Shown piece after piece: positions 8,740 to 17,860 of a stretch of DNA of 64,000 nucleotides. The notes under the pieces were generated by a model, which ran no database searches, was not told where the DNA came from, and saw only the letters and a list, made by a program, of their open reading frames with translations. Numbering within the stretch: position 1 is the stretch's first letter; each line of letters starts with the position of its first letter. The stretch is from Paenirhodobacter enshiensis (GTDB lineage Bacteria > Pseudomonadota > Alphaproteobacteria > Rhodobacterales > Rhodobacteraceae). Location of the stretch: contig NZ_JFZB01000005.1 in assembly GCF_000740785.1 (NCBI RefSeq), positions 186,001-250,000 on the forward strand. Direction: 5' to 3'. Position numbers and translations under genes: made by a program.

Positions 8740-9609
8740 ATGATCAACATCGCAGGCATCGTGATCGTCTTCGTGATGGTCTTCGGCGGCTATGTCGCGG
8801 CCGGAGGACATCTGTCGATCATCATCGAGGCCGTCCCCTTCGAAATGATCATCATCGGCGGCGCTGCCGTGGGATCTTTTGCACTGGCGAACGACGTGGC
8901 GTCGATCAAGCATGTGATGCGCGACATGAAGAAGGTGTTCAAGGGGCCGAAATGGAGCCCCGCCGACTATCGCGATCTGCTGTGCCTGCTGTTCGAGATC
9001 ATCCGCCTTCTGCGGCAGAACCCCGTCGCCATCGAAGAGCATATCGAGGCTCCGGAAAGTTCTGCGATCTTCACGAGATACCCGAAGATTCTGGCGGATC
9101 ACGATGCCGTCGAAATGATCTGCGATACATTGCGGGCGGCGTCGATGAACTATGACGATCCGCATCAGGTCGAAGAGGTCCTGGACAAGCAACTGGACGC
9201 CAATCTGGAACATGCCCGACATTCCAGCCACGCCTTGCAGCAGATGGCCGACGCCATGCCGGCGCTCGGTATCGTGGCCGCGGTTCTGGGCGTGGTGAAA
9301 ACGATGGGGGCCATCGACCAGCCGCCGGAGGTCCTGGGAAAGATGATCGGCGGCGCACTGGTCGGCACCTTCCTCGGCGTTTTCCTGGCCTATGGGTTCA
9401 TCGCGCCCTTCGCCTCTCGCATCCGGTTTTGCGTCGACGAAGACAGCAATTTCTACCGCCTGATCCGCGAAGTTCTGGTATCCAATCTGTATAATTACGC
9501 GACCAATATCTGCCTCGAGGTAGGGCGGCAGAACATGCCTCATCACCTCCGGCCAAGCTTCTCAGAGCTCGAGCAGGCGCTGAAGGCCGCCAGGACCGAA
9601 GCCGCATGA
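8740..9609 (+). CDS. motA: Flagellar motor stator protein MotA
   Basis: Proton-channel stator subunit, 289 residues. The ATG at 8740 gives the expected hydrophobic start (INIAGIVIVFVMVFGGYVA); upstream in-frame codons encode no conserved sequence. Four TM helices are visible, two near the N-terminus and two around residues 165-225, with the conserved proline and glycine run ADAMPALGIVAAVLGVVKTMG in TM3. The cytoplasmic loop carries the RLLRQNPVAIEEHIE region, where MotA's rotor-contacting charges (R90, E98 in E. coli) normally lie. MotB is not adjacent, as is common where motB sits with flhA/fliR elsewhere. The stop overlaps the next gene (ATGA). Confidence 0.95.
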   Translation: MINIAGIVIVFVMVFGGYVAAGGHLSIIIEAVPFEMIIIGGAAVGSFALANDVASIKHVMRDMKKVFKGPKWSPADYRDLLCLLFEIIRLLRQNPVAIEEHIEAPESSAIFTRYPKILADHDAVEMICDTLRAASMNYDDPHQVEEVLDKQLDANLEHARHSSHALQQMADAMPALGIVAAVLGVVKTMGAIDQPPEVLGKMIGGALVGTFLGVFLAYGFIAPFASRIRFCVDEDSNFYRLIREVLVSNLYNYATNICLEVGRQNMPHHLRPSFSELEQALKAARTEAA

Positions 9610-11735
9610 GCAGTTTGCGTCTTCTTCTGTGGTCGGTCACACTGGCTGTCTGGGCCATCGCGGCCTCCGCCCGCGATGTCATTGTCAGGTCGGGCGAGCA
9701 CGCGGGATTTACCCGTGTGGTCGTCCTGTTTCCTCAAGGCACTGAATGGACGGTCCGCCAGTCGGGCACGGAGATTCTGCTGACCGCCCGCGGAGAGCCG
9801 TTGGATTTCGACCTGTCGAACGCCTTTCGCCGCATTCCCAGGGCGCGCATCGCGGACATGACTGCCCTGCCCGATCGAGCGACACTGCGCCTGACAACCG
9901 CCATGACGACGCGGGTGTCCTCCTTTGGCCTGAGCCAGGGCGGAGCGGTCCTCGATATTTCGGATGCAACCGATCCGGCCCCCGAGCCGCAGAACCGCGA
10001 TTTGCCATCATCGTGGTGGCGCGAAGATTCCGCCGGAAACCAACCCCCGAGGCCAACCCTGCCCCTGCCCGATTCCCGGGTTCAGCAGGCCGAACAGGAC
10101 TTGCTGCTGCAACTGGGGCGCTCTGCAACGCAAGGGGTGGTTCGCATAAATCCGATGGCTCCTGCCCGTGCGGCGCCAGAGCCGGTGACGCCACGTTCCG
10201 ACATTCTGTTCGGCATGGACAGCCTGACCGTGATGGACCGGGACATGGGAATGCTGGTTCGACGGATGGGACCGGGCGGCCGCACCTGCGCAGCGGACGA
10301 GGATTACGATCCGGGAAGCTGGCTGAACGACCAGCCCCCTGTGCAACAGATCTCAGCCGCACGCCGATCTCTCATCGGTGAATTCGACCGGCCGGACCAG
10401 AACGCGGTCACCGGACTGGCCAGAGTCTATCTGGCCCTCGGCATGTCCACGGAGGCCAGACGGACCATCGAAGCCTTTCGCGACGCCACGACGCCGGTGC
10501 GAAAATCAGACGCGGCCATTCTGGCGATGGCCGATGTGCTCGACGACCGCCCCGCTTCCGCGTCCCTGACCGCCATGCGCGGATGCCCCGGAAGAGTTGC
10601 GATCTGGGCCTTTCTGGCCTCGCCAGAACCGGCTGCAGCGACCGCTTCCGACATGGATGCCGTGCAGCGCAGCTTTTCCGCCTTGCCGCAGGGGCTCCGG
10701 GACGCGTTGGGAATGCGGCTGATCGACCGCCTGCTGAAGGCCGGCGCCAGAGAGACCGCAGAAGCCATCCGCAACACCTTCCGCCGCTCGGAGACGCCGG
10801 AAAGCGACGCCGCCCGTCTGGCCGAAGCACGGCTCGAACTGGCCGACAAGGCACCGGCGGCGGCCGCAGACCTTCTCGGACCCGTGGCACAGGGCAAGGA
10901 TGCCGAGGCTGCCCGTGCCGTCGCAATGCGCATCGACTCCTTCATCGACAGGCATCGCGCCGTCCCCGAGGCCGAAACGCAGCGGGCGGCCGATTTCGTG
11001 CATCTGCTGGGCGACGGTCGCGACAGTTACCGGATGCGACGGGCGCAAATACTGGGGGCCGCCTCGGTCGGAGACTTTGACACGGCATTCGCCGTGCTCG
11101 ATGCCTGGCCCGCCGGAACCGAAGACGACCTGCGCCACAGCGCCGGGCAAAAGGCGTTCGACATTCTGTCGCGGGTGCCGGACGACAATCTGTTTCTGTC
11201 GCGCCTGCTGCCGCGGGTCGCTCAGGCGCGGGAGACCGGACTTGGGCTGAACCAGCAAATTGCCTTGTCGGAACGGCTGTCCACACTCGGCTTCGGAGAA
11301 GCCGGAGCCTCCGTTCTGGACCCGCCAGCTCAGCGCACCCCCCGCGGCCGCGTTGCGCTGGCACGCGCGGCACTGGCCAACGGCGACCCACCGACAGCGA
11401 TTGCCGCACTTGATGGGATGGATGGGTCCGATGTGGCCGTCCTGCGGGCCGAAGCTCTGGCCGGTCTTGGCGAACATGCCGCAGCGGCCGAGATGTTTGC
11501 CGCGATGAACGACACTGCCCGTGCCGCGCAGGAAGCCTGGCGCAGCGGCTCTCCCGACGCGATCCTGCGCTTCGGGACCGAGGCACAGAAAACCGCAATC
11601 CGCCGGTCTCTGTCCCGGGCGCCCGCGCCGGAAGAGGGGACTGGCCTGCTGAGCCGCGCCAACCGACAAATCTCCGACAGTCAGGCAGACCGTGCTGCCT
11701 GGGAAACACTTCTGTCTCAGGTTCCACCGCCATGA
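9606..11735 (+). CDS. Large exported TPR-like protein of the motility operon
   Basis: 709 residues beginning with a signal peptide (SLRLLLWSVTLAVWAIAASA-R). The first 150 residues are beta-rich and resemble an AMIN-type domain (VIVRSGEHAGFTRVVVLFPQG, then RATLRLTTAMTTRVSSFGLSQGGAVLDI). A Pro-rich linker follows. From about residue 230 to the end the sequence is Ala-rich paired helices typical of tetratricopeptide-like solenoids (ARVYLALGMSTEARRTIEAF, LAGLGEHAAAAEMFAAMNDTA). The start overlaps the motA stop by 4 nt, so it belongs to the motility operon. AMIN-like plus TPR suggests a periplasmic scaffold at the flagellar base or peptidoglycan. I do not recognise a named family. Confidence 0.8.
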   Translation: MSSLRLLLWSVTLAVWAIAASARDVIVRSGEHAGFTRVVVLFPQGTEWTVRQSGTEILLTARGEPLDFDLSNAFRRIPRARIADMTALPDRATLRLTTAMTTRVSSFGLSQGGAVLDISDATDPAPEPQNRDLPSSWWREDSAGNQPPRPTLPLPDSRVQQAEQDLLLQLGRSATQGVVRINPMAPARAAPEPVTPRSDILFGMDSLTVMDRDMGMLVRRMGPGGRTCAADEDYDPGSWLNDQPPVQQISAARRSLIGEFDRPDQNAVTGLARVYLALGMSTEARRTIEAFRDATTPVRKSDAAILAMADVLDDRPASASLTAMRGCPGRVAIWAFLASPEPAAATASDMDAVQRSFSALPQGLRDALGMRLIDRLLKAGARETAEAIRNTFRRSETPESDAARLAEARLELADKAPAAAADLLGPVAQGKDAEAARAVAMRIDSFIDRHRAVPEAETQRAADFVHLLGDGRDSYRMRRAQILGAASVGDFDTAFAVLDAWPAGTEDDLRHSAGQKAFDILSRVPDDNLFLSRLLPRVAQARETGLGLNQQIALSERLSTLGFGEAGASVLDPPAQRTPRGRVALARAALANGDPPTAIAALDGMDGSDVAVLRAEALAGLGEHAAAAEMFAAMNDTARAAQEAWRSGSPDAILRFGTEAQKTAIRRSLSRAPAPEEGTGLLSRANRQISDSQADRAAWETLLSQVPPP

Positions 11736-12061
11736 CGTCTTGATGTCGGCGACATCGGCCGATTGGAAAGCCCGAAAAGCAACCGCGAGAAAACGAACGT
11801 CTTGTCTCAGTCCGATACGATGAGCGAATCCGTGCAATTGAATTTACGCAATGGGCATTGCCCTGAATCCGATCCGCGAATGCCGGACGGAGCCGCAGCA
11901 TGACAATGACCGGGACAAGATCGGTATCGCAAGCGAACCTGCCCCGCTCACGGTGCCTGTTCGGACCGCCATCCTCTGCTAAAGTCCGGTCGAATCGCCC
12001 CGGCCCGGATGACAGTCAGAGGGCCGAAGGCGGCGGTCGCCGAAAAAACAGGGAGCCCCAC
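11736..12061. other. 326-bp intergenic region, end of motility operon to aldehyde dehydrogenase
   Basis: No supported gene. The frame of the aldehyde dehydrogenase stays open back to 11900, but the extra 54 residues look unlike any dehydrogenase N-terminus and the AGGGAG ribosome site lies just before 12062. Around 11820-11860 the DNA is locally AT-richer (CAATTGAATTTACG). I see no convincing terminator or promoter pair. Confidence 0.5.
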
Positions 12062-13498
12062 ATGCTGGACAAGCGTAAATTCTATATCGACGGCGCATGG
12101 GTGACGCCGGCAGCGGCCCGCGATCATGCGGTCATCGATCCCTCCACCGAAGAGGCCTGCGCGGTGATCTCGCTCGGCGATCAGGCCGATACCGACCGCG
12201 CCGTCGCCGCCGCCAGGGCCGCGCTGCCCGGATGGCGCGCCACACCGCCGGCCGAACGCATTGCCCTCGTCGAGCGGCTGATCGCGGTCTACACCCGCCG
12301 CATCGACGAGATGGCCGAAGCGATCAGTCTGGAAATGGGCGCCCCGATCGACTTCGCGTTGCGAGAGCAGGCTGGCGCCGGCACTTGGCACATGACGAAT
12401 TTCGTAAATGCGGCCAAGGACTTCCTTTGGATCCATCCGCTCGGCGATGGCACACCCGGGGCGATGATCTCCTATGAACCGGTTGGCGTCGTCGGGCTCA
12501 TCACGCCGTGGAACTGGCCGATGAACCAGGTCACGCTGAAGGTGACGCCGGCGCTGATCGCGGGCTGCACGATGGTGCTGAAACCCTCGGAAGAGGCACC
12601 GCTGTCCTCGATGCTGTTCGCCGAATTCATCGACGAGGCCGGTATCCCGGCGGGCGTGTTCAACCTGGTCAACGGCGACGGCATGGGCGTCGGCACCCAG
12701 CTTTCGGGCCACCCGGACATCGAGATGATCTCGTTCACCGGCTCGACCCGCGCCGGAAAGGCGATCTCGAAGACTGCGGCGGAAACGCTGAAGCGCGTCT
12801 GTCTGGAGCTGGGCGGCAAGGGCGCGAACATCGTCTTCGCCGATGCCGATGACGATGCGGTGCGCCGCGGCGTCGTGCACATGATGGAAAACACCGGGCA
12901 GTCGTGCAACGCGCCGAGCCGGATGCTGGTCGAACGCCCGGCCTACGACCGCGCGCTGGAAATCGCGAAGGCGACGGCCGAGGGGATCCGCGTCGCCTCG
13001 GGTCACGAGGCCGGCGATCACATCGGCCCGGTCATCAACCAGAGCCAGTTCGACAAGATCCAGGGCCTGATCGCCGCCGGCATCAAGGAGGGCGCGACGC
13101 TGCTGACCGGCGGCCTCGGCCGTCCCGAGGGGTTGAACAAGGGCTATTTCGTGCGCCCGACGGTCTTCGCCGACTGCACCCCCGACATGACCATCATGCG
13201 CGAGGAAATCTTCGGGCCGGTGCTGTCGATCATGCCTTTCGACACCGAGGAAGAAGCCCTTCGGATCGCCAATGATACCCCTTACGGGCTGACCAACTAC
13301 GTCCAGAGTCAGGACGGCGCCAAGGTCAACCGCGTCCTGCGCGCCTTCCATTCAGGCATGGCAGTGGCGAACGGCCAGAGCCGCGGCGCCGGCGCGCCGT
13401 TCGGCGGGGTCTCGGCCTCCGGGCGCGCGCGCGAGGGCGGCCGCTGGGGCATCGAGGAGTTCTGCGACTCGAAGTCGATCGGCGGTTGGGTCGAATAA
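12062..13498 (+). CDS. NAD(P)-dependent aldehyde dehydrogenase family protein
   Basis: Cytosolic oxidation of an aldehyde to the acid; 478 residues, standard for the family. The ATG at 12062 follows AGGGAG and starts MLDKRKFYIDGAWV, the usual N-terminus. Conserved features: the cofactor/oxyanion Asn in PWNWPMNQ, the Rossmann glycines in FTGSTRAGK, general base Glu249 in LELGGKG, catalytic Cys282 in NTGQSCNAPSRM and the EEIFGPVLSIMPF motif. It is therefore likely active. Substrate cannot be assigned; SCNAPSRM resembles betaine-aldehyde/lactaldehyde-like groups only loosely. It stands alone, ending 7 nt from the convergent chelatase gene. Confidence 0.93.
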   Translation: MLDKRKFYIDGAWVTPAAARDHAVIDPSTEEACAVISLGDQADTDRAVAAARAALPGWRATPPAERIALVERLIAVYTRRIDEMAEAISLEMGAPIDFALREQAGAGTWHMTNFVNAAKDFLWIHPLGDGTPGAMISYEPVGVVGLITPWNWPMNQVTLKVTPALIAGCTMVLKPSEEAPLSSMLFAEFIDEAGIPAGVFNLVNGDGMGVGTQLSGHPDIEMISFTGSTRAGKAISKTAAETLKRVCLELGGKGANIVFADADDDAVRRGVVHMMENTGQSCNAPSRMLVERPAYDRALEIAKATAEGIRVASGHEAGDHIGPVINQSQFDKIQGLIAAGIKEGATLLTGGLGRPEGLNKGYFVRPTVFADCTPDMTIMREEIFGPVLSIMPFDTEEEALRIANDTPYGLTNYVQSQDGAKVNRVLRAFHSGMAVANGQSRGAGAPFGGVSASGRAREGGRWGIEEFCDSKSIGGWVE

Positions 13499-13505
13499 GA
13501 CAGGC

Positions 13506-14177
13506 TCAGCCCTGTTCCGCGATCGTCCGCAGACTGCGGGCGATCAGCGCCGGCACCTCGGCCATCTCGCCGAGGGCCGGCAGCAACTGCCCGCGAAATC
13601 CCCCTTGATCGAGCGCCGCGGGAATATCGCCCGCGACATGGCCCGCGCGCAGCGCGAAGAACGGCAGGCAGACCGCATCGGGCGCTTCCGCCGCGACATC
13701 GGCGAGGAACGGCGCCTCTTCCAGAAATGCCGGCAACACACGGGCGAAACGTCCCGCCAATTCCAGCCGCCGCACCAGATCGAGCGCACTGTCCCGCGCC
13801 GGACCCGGCCGGCGCGCGCCATGGGCGACGAGGATGACCTCGGCCGTCCCGGCGGGAAGCGCGCTCAGCGCCAGATCGGTCAGCGCGGGTTCCAGACCGA
13901 AGGGCGGCAGGATCCGCGCGGTGACACCGATTTCGGCCAGACGACGGGGCAGTTCGGTGCGGGTGAACCAGCCCTCGGCCATCAGGAACGGATAGATCAC
14001 CGGATCCGACAGCCCCGCGACCGCCGCGTCGAGCGCACCCGGCAGCGCCAGCGTGGCCGAGCGCACCTCATGCCCCGGCACCAGCGGCGCGACATGTGCC
14101 GCGATGGCGGCAAGCGCGGCATCCGCAGGCAGCGGCTCCGAGGGCGATCCATGAGCGACAAGGACGAAATCCGGCAT
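13506..14177 (-). CDS. CbiX/SirB-like sirohydrochlorin chelatase family protein
   Basis: 223 residues with two related halves, each opening with a VAHG motif (FVLVAHGSPSEPLP at the start; EVILVAHGARRPGPARDS near residue 125), the chelatase-type fold duplicated in one chain as in long CbiX/CobN-independent chelatases. The His of each VAHG is the usual metal/porphyrinoid-binding residue. I placed the start at 14177 (MPDFVLVAHGS) behind AAAGGGGTG; the frame extends upstream but without family sequence. The likely role is Co or Fe insertion into sirohydrochlorin for cobalamin or siroheme, although no other cobalamin gene is nearby. It lies 38 nt downstream of the EVE gene, same strand. Confidence 0.82.
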   Translation of the reverse strand: MPDFVLVAHGSPSEPLPADAALAAIAAHVAPLVPGHEVRSATLALPGALDAAVAGLSDPVIYPFLMAEGWFTRTELPRRLAEIGVTARILPPFGLEPALTDLALSALPAGTAEVILVAHGARRPGPARDSALDLVRRLELAGRFARVLPAFLEEAPFLADVAAEAPDAVCLPFFALRAGHVAGDIPAALDQGGFRGQLLPALGEMAEVPALIARSLRTIAEQG

Positions 14178-14215
14178 CGGTGCACCCCTTTCCGAATGGT
14201 CTCCGGCAGGCCGGA

Positions 14216-14635
14216 TCAGGGTTCGACGCCACCCATCTCGCAGACCAGACGCCATTCCTCTTCGGTCACCGGCTGCACCGACAGGCGCATACTGGTGACA
14301 AGCGACATCTGCGACAGCCGCGGCTCCGCCTTCACGGCGGCCAGCGTCACCGGCTGCGCCAGCGGGCGCAGCGCGCGGATATCGACGCAATCCCACCGCG
14401 GATCCTCGGTGGTGCTGTCATGATGGGCGAGCGCGCAGACCTCGACGATGCCGACGGCCTCCTTGCCCTGATTGGAGTGGTAGAAGAACCCCTGATCGCC
14501 AAGCTGCATCGCGCGCATGTTGTTGCGTGCCAGATAGTTGCGCACGCCGTCCCACTGCTCGCCGGCGGCCCCTTTGGCCACCAGATCGTCCCAGGAGAAC
14601 ACATCCGGCTCGGACTTGAACAGCCACTTCGCCAT
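14216..14635 (-). CDS. EVE domain-containing protein
   Basis: A 139-residue single-domain EVE protein of the PUA-like fold, a family that binds modified bases in DNA or RNA. It begins MAKWLFKSEPDVFSWDDL, the hallmark EVE N-terminus, with WDGVRNYLARNNMRAM and GDQGFFYHSNQ following, then the conserved VCALAHHDSTT region. The start codon shares one base with the stop of the upstream YciI gene (TGATG), so the two are translationally coupled. The same neighbourhood (gpsA, YciI, EVE) recurs in Rhodobacterales. No restriction or modification gene lies nearby, so a housekeeping role is more likely than defence. Confidence 0.9.
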   Translation of the reverse strand: MAKWLFKSEPDVFSWDDLVAKGAAGEQWDGVRNYLARNNMRAMQLGDQGFFYHSNQGKEAVGIVEVCALAHHDSTTEDPRWDCVDIRALRPLAQPVTLAAVKAEPRLSQMSLVTSMRLSVQPVTEEEWRLVCEMGGVEP

Positions 14636-14904
14636 CAGCCGACGACCTTCTTCCATTCGGTGATGCGCACATCCTCGAACAGGCCGGCCTTGGCATAGGG
14701 GTCATTCGCCGCCCAGTCCTTCGCCACCTCGATGCTGTCGCCCTCGACCACCACCATCGAGCCGGTCATCCGGCCGTCTTCCAGAAACGGGCCGGCGATC
14801 TGCACGATGCCGGTTTCGGCCAGATAGGCGAGGTGTTTCTCGCGGTTGTCGAGCCGGGTCTGAAGCGCGCCGGCCTTGTCCTTGCAGATGATCGCGAAGA
14901 GCAT
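14635..14904 (-). CDS. YciI family protein
   Basis: Small 89-residue ferredoxin-like alpha/beta protein of the YciI (muconolactone-isomerase-like) family. Conserved features are the N-terminal FAIICKDKAGALQTRLDNREKHLAYL, with the Asp/His pair in the R..HL..L segment, and the C-terminal DPYAKAGLFEDVRITEWKKVVG. Its biochemical role is unknown. The ATG directly follows the gpsA stop codon and its own stop overlaps the EVE gene, so tsaD-gpsA-yciI-EVE read as one transcript. Confidence 0.9.
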   Translation of the reverse strand: MLFAIICKDKAGALQTRLDNREKHLAYLAETGIVQIAGPFLEDGRMTGSMVVVEGDSIEVAKDWAANDPYAKAGLFEDVRITEWKKVVG

Positions 14905-15861
14905 TCATTCCTCCTTGAGCGGGCGCGACAGCAGGGCATGGGTCGCCTCGGCCACCGTCATTTTCTTTGCGGCCAGCGCGGTGACCATCGTGGCCACCGG
15001 CATGTCAATGCCGGTCCGCTGCGCAAGGTCCACCACGGCGCGCGCGGTTGCAACCCCCTCGACCGTGGTGGTGGGGTCGAAATCCTCGCCCGCGCCAAGC
15101 GCGTGACCGAAGCGGAAGTTGCGCGACTGCACCGAGGTGCAGGTCAGCACCAGATCGCCGAAGCCCGACAGCCCGGCCAGCGTCTCGGCCCGCGCGCCGA
15201 GGTGGGTGGCGATGCGCACCATCTCGGCGAAGCCGCGGGTCATCAGCGCGGCACGGGCGGAATCGCCAAGGCCCGCGCCGATCACCACCCCGGCGGCGAT
15301 CGCGATCACGTTCTTCAAAGCACCGCCCAGCTCTGCCCCGGTCTTGTCCGAGGTGCGATAGAGCCGCAGGCTCGGCGTCGACAGCCGGGCCTGAAGCGCG
15401 CCGCCATCCTCGTCACAGGCCAGCGTCAGCGCCGTCGGCAGCCCGCGCGCGATGTCGGCGGCGAAGCTCGGCCCGGTCAGGATCGCGGCATGGGCCGCCG
15501 GGCAGATATCCGAGATCAGCGCGACCGGCCCCCGCCCCGAGGCAAGGTCGATCCCCTTCGAGCAGCCGACCAGCACCCGACCATCGAGAAGCGCGGCATG
15601 TTCGGTCAGGAAGGCCGCGGTCTGCTGCATGGGCACGGCGAGCAGGATTACCGGGGCGCGGGTGGCCTCGGTCAGATCGGCGGTGACGGCGACGTTTTCG
15701 GGCAGCGGACAGCCGGGCAGACGGCGCTCGTTCAGCCGGGTGCGGGCGATCTCGGCCACCTTGGCGGCATCGCGCGCCCAAAGCGTCACTGGCCCGTTCT
15801 GCGCCAGCGTGATCGCCAGCGCCGTGCCGAACGCCCCTGCCCCCAGAACCGCGACCGTCAT
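14905..15861 (-). CDS. gpsA: NAD(P)-dependent glycerol-3-phosphate dehydrogenase
   Basis: Reduces dihydroxyacetone phosphate to sn-glycerol 3-phosphate for phospholipid synthesis; cytosolic, 318 residues. The start [16 protein letters not shown] carries the Rossmann GxGxxG, followed by [24 protein letters not shown], the catalytic Lys in [15 protein letters not shown], and the [12 protein letters not shown] motif. All key residues are in place. The ATG at 15861 overlaps the tsaD stop (ATGA) and the gene ends immediately before the YciI start codon. Confidence 0.96.
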   Translation of the reverse strand: MTVAVLGAGAFGTALAITLAQNGPVTLWARDAAKVAEIARTRLNERRLPGCPLPENVAVTADLTEATRAPVILLAVPMQQTAAFLTEHAALLDGRVLVGCSKGIDLASGRGPVALISDICPAAHAAILTGPSFAADIARGLPTALTLACDEDGGALQARLSTPSLRLYRTSDKTGAELGGALKNVIAIAAGVVIGAGLGDSARAALMTRGFAEMVRIATHLGARAETLAGLSGFGDLVLTCTSVQSRNFRFGHALGAGEDFDPTTTVEGVATARAVVDLAQRTGIDMPVATMVTALAAKKMTVAEATHALLSRPLKEE

Positions 15862-16952
15862 GCCTTCGCCCCCTTCTTGCCGGACCCGAGCATCGCCGGC
15901 GCGTGATCGTCGAGCGGCCAGCGCGGCCGGGCCGTCAGGTCCATCCCGTCCCTCTCGCCGCGGCGAAACCGCTGCATCCCGGCGAAAGCGATCATCGCCG
16001 CGTTGTCGGTGCACAGTTTAAGCGGCGGCGCGGCGAATTCGGCACCGAATTCGGCCGCGACGCCCTGCAACCGCGCGCGGATCGCGGTGTTCGCGGCAAC
16101 GCCACCGGCCACGGCGATCGCCGGACGGGCCGGGTTGCGCTCCATGTAAAGGCGCATGGCGCGGCGGGCCTTCTCGGCCAGAACGTCGGCCACGGCGGAC
16201 TGGAACCCGGCGCACAGATCCGCACGGTCTTGCCGCAGCAGCCCGCCCGCCTCGGCCATCGCCGCATCGCGGGCACGCACCAGCGCGGTCTTCAGCCCGG
16301 AAAACGACATGTCACAGCCCGGACGGTCCAGCAGCGGGCGCGGAAAATGGAAGCGTTTGGCATCGCCCTGACGCGCCTCGGCCTCGACCGCGGGGCCACC
16401 CGGCTGCGGCAGGCCGAGGATCTTCGCCGTCTTGTCGAAGGCCTCGCCCGGCGCGTCGTCGATGGTGCCGCCGATGCGGGTGAACGCCTCCGGCCCGCCG
16501 ACGATCAGGAACTGGCAATGCCCGCCCGAAACCAGCAGCAGCAGATAGGGATAATCGAGCCCGTCGGTCAGCCGCGGCGTCAGCGCATGGCCGGCCAGAT
16601 GGTTCACGCCCACAAGCGGCAGCCCGGTGCCCGCAGCGATGCCCTTGGCGCACATCACGCCCGACATCACCCCGCCGATCAGCCCCGGCCCCGCCGTCAC
16701 CGCCACCCCGTCGAGATCCGCAAGTCCGAGGCCCGAGACCGCAAGCGCCTCCTCGACGCACAGGTCGAGCTTCTCGGCATGGGCGCGGGCGGCGATCTCG
16801 GGGACGACGCCGCCATAGGGGGCGTGCAGCTCGAACTGACCGGCGACGACCGAGGCGAGGATTTCCGGCACCTCGCCGGTCAGGCGCACGATGGCCGCGG
16901 CGGTATCGTCGCAGCTCGATTCGATGCCGAGGAAGGTGAGGCTCTGGGTCAT
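15858..16952 (-). CDS. tsaD: tRNA N6-threonylcarbamoyladenosine synthase subunit TsaD
   Basis: Transfers the threonylcarbamoyl group to A37 of ANN-reading tRNAs, with TsaB and TsaE encoded elsewhere. 364 residues from the ATG at 16952. The ASKHA-fold motifs are visible: [15 protein letters not shown] at the start, the metal-binding HxxxH in [47 protein letters not shown] and the metal-binding Asp in CTDNAAMIA. First gene of the leftward run tsaD-gpsA-yciI-EVE and divergent from hemD across 81 bp. The frame is open further upstream, but that part is antisense to hemD and not conserved. Confidence 0.96.
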   Translation of the reverse strand: MTQSLTFLGIESSCDDTAAAIVRLTGEVPEILASVVAGQFELHAPYGGVVPEIAARAHAEKLDLCVEEALAVSGLGLADLDGVAVTAGPGLIGGVMSGVMCAKGIAAGTGLPLVGVNHLAGHALTPRLTDGLDYPYLLLLVSGGHCQFLIVGGPEAFTRIGGTIDDAPGEAFDKTAKILGLPQPGGPAVEAEARQGDAKRFHFPRPLLDRPGCDMSFSGLKTALVRARDAAMAEAGGLLRQDRADLCAGFQSAVADVLAEKARRAMRLYMERNPARPAIAVAGGVAANTAIRARLQGVAAEFGAEFAAPPLKLCTDNAAMIAFAGMQRFRRGERDGMDLTARPRWPLDDHAPAMLGSGKKGAKA

Positions 16953-17033
16953 CCGGCCCCCGTCGAATTGTTGCGTGGTACTGTCTTCGCAGGTAACACC
17001 AGAGACATGACCCTGCAATCCCGGGAGCGGCCG

Positions 17034-17762
17034 ATGCCCGACGATCCCCGCCCGACGCTGCTTGTCACCCGTCCGCGTGCCGGCGCGATCCGCTTCGCCG
17101 AGGCGTTCCGCGCCCGGTTCGGTGCCGACTGGCCGGTGATCGTCTCGCCGCTGACCGAACTTCGCCCGACCGGCGCGCCGATCCCCGAGGCGGGCGACTA
17201 CATCTTCACCTCGGAACAGGCGGTCTTCGTGATGCCGCCGGCAAGCGCCCTGCCCCGTGCGGGCCGGCGCGCCTGGTGCGTCGGGATGCGCACCGCCGAG
17301 GCCGCGCGCGCCGCCGGTTTCGAGGCGATCGAGGGGCCGGGCGATGCCGCAGGCCTGTGGCGGATGCTGCTCGCCGAGGCGCCCGAAGGCCCGCTGGTGC
17401 ATGTCCGCGGCGAAGAGGTCGCCGTTCCGCTGGCCGAAATGTTGAATGATGCCGGTCTGGAAGCACAAGAAGTGGTGGTTTACCGGCAGGAGCGCCTGCC
17501 CTTGACGCCAGAGGCCACGGCGGCCCTGGCAGGGACGGCGGCACTGCTGGTGCCGGTGTTCTCGCCCCGCACGGCGCGGACGCTGACGGATGCGGTGGCC
17601 GACACCGGCACAGAACGGCGCGCGCCGATCTGGCTCGCGGCAATCTCGGGCGCGGTGCTGGCGGCGGCCGGAGGGCTGCGGGCCGAGCAGGCCGAGATTG
17701 CCGGTCACCCCGATGCGGCGGGGGTGCTCGATGCGCTCGAACGACTGATGCGGGTGCAGTGA
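17034..17762 (+). CDS. hemD: Uroporphyrinogen-III synthase
   Basis: Cyclises hydroxymethylbilane to uroporphyrinogen III in tetrapyrrole synthesis. 242 residues; the family is very divergent, so the call rests on length, the two-lobed layout ([17 protein letters not shown] at the start, [65 protein letters not shown]) and context: the next genes are mitofilin-like and HemY-like, the usual hemD-hemX-hemY order. I chose the ATG at 17034, behind GGGAG, over one at 17007. Confidence 0.88.
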   Translation: MPDDPRPTLLVTRPRAGAIRFAEAFRARFGADWPVIVSPLTELRPTGAPIPEAGDYIFTSEQAVFVMPPASALPRAGRRAWCVGMRTAEAARAAGFEAIEGPGDAAGLWRMLLAEAPEGPLVHVRGEEVAVPLAEMLNDAGLEAQEVVVYRQERLPLTPEATAALAGTAALLVPVFSPRTARTLTDAVADTGTERRAPIWLAAISGAVLAAAGGLRAEQAEIAGHPDAAGVLDALERLMRVQ

Positions 17763-17860
17763 GCGTGACCTGACAGAAGGCCCGACAGACGGGTTGAGCC
17801 CCGCCCCCCACCCCACTAGACTACCCCGAGACCAAGCCCGCGCGAGGAGGACCATCGGCC

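Noticed and set aside
11948-13351. 467-codon frame on the minus strand
   Set aside because: Antisense to an intact aldehyde dehydrogenase.
14216-14635. EVE gene as part of a defence system
   Set aside because: EVE domains occur in some modified-base restriction systems, but here the neighbours are tsaD, gpsA and YciI, all housekeeping, with no nuclease or methylase.
15862-17855. N-terminal extensions of gpsA and tsaD frames
   Set aside because: The frames stay open upstream, but the extra residues are antisense or out-of-frame shadows of neighbouring genes; conserved starts with ATGA overlaps fix the true ends.
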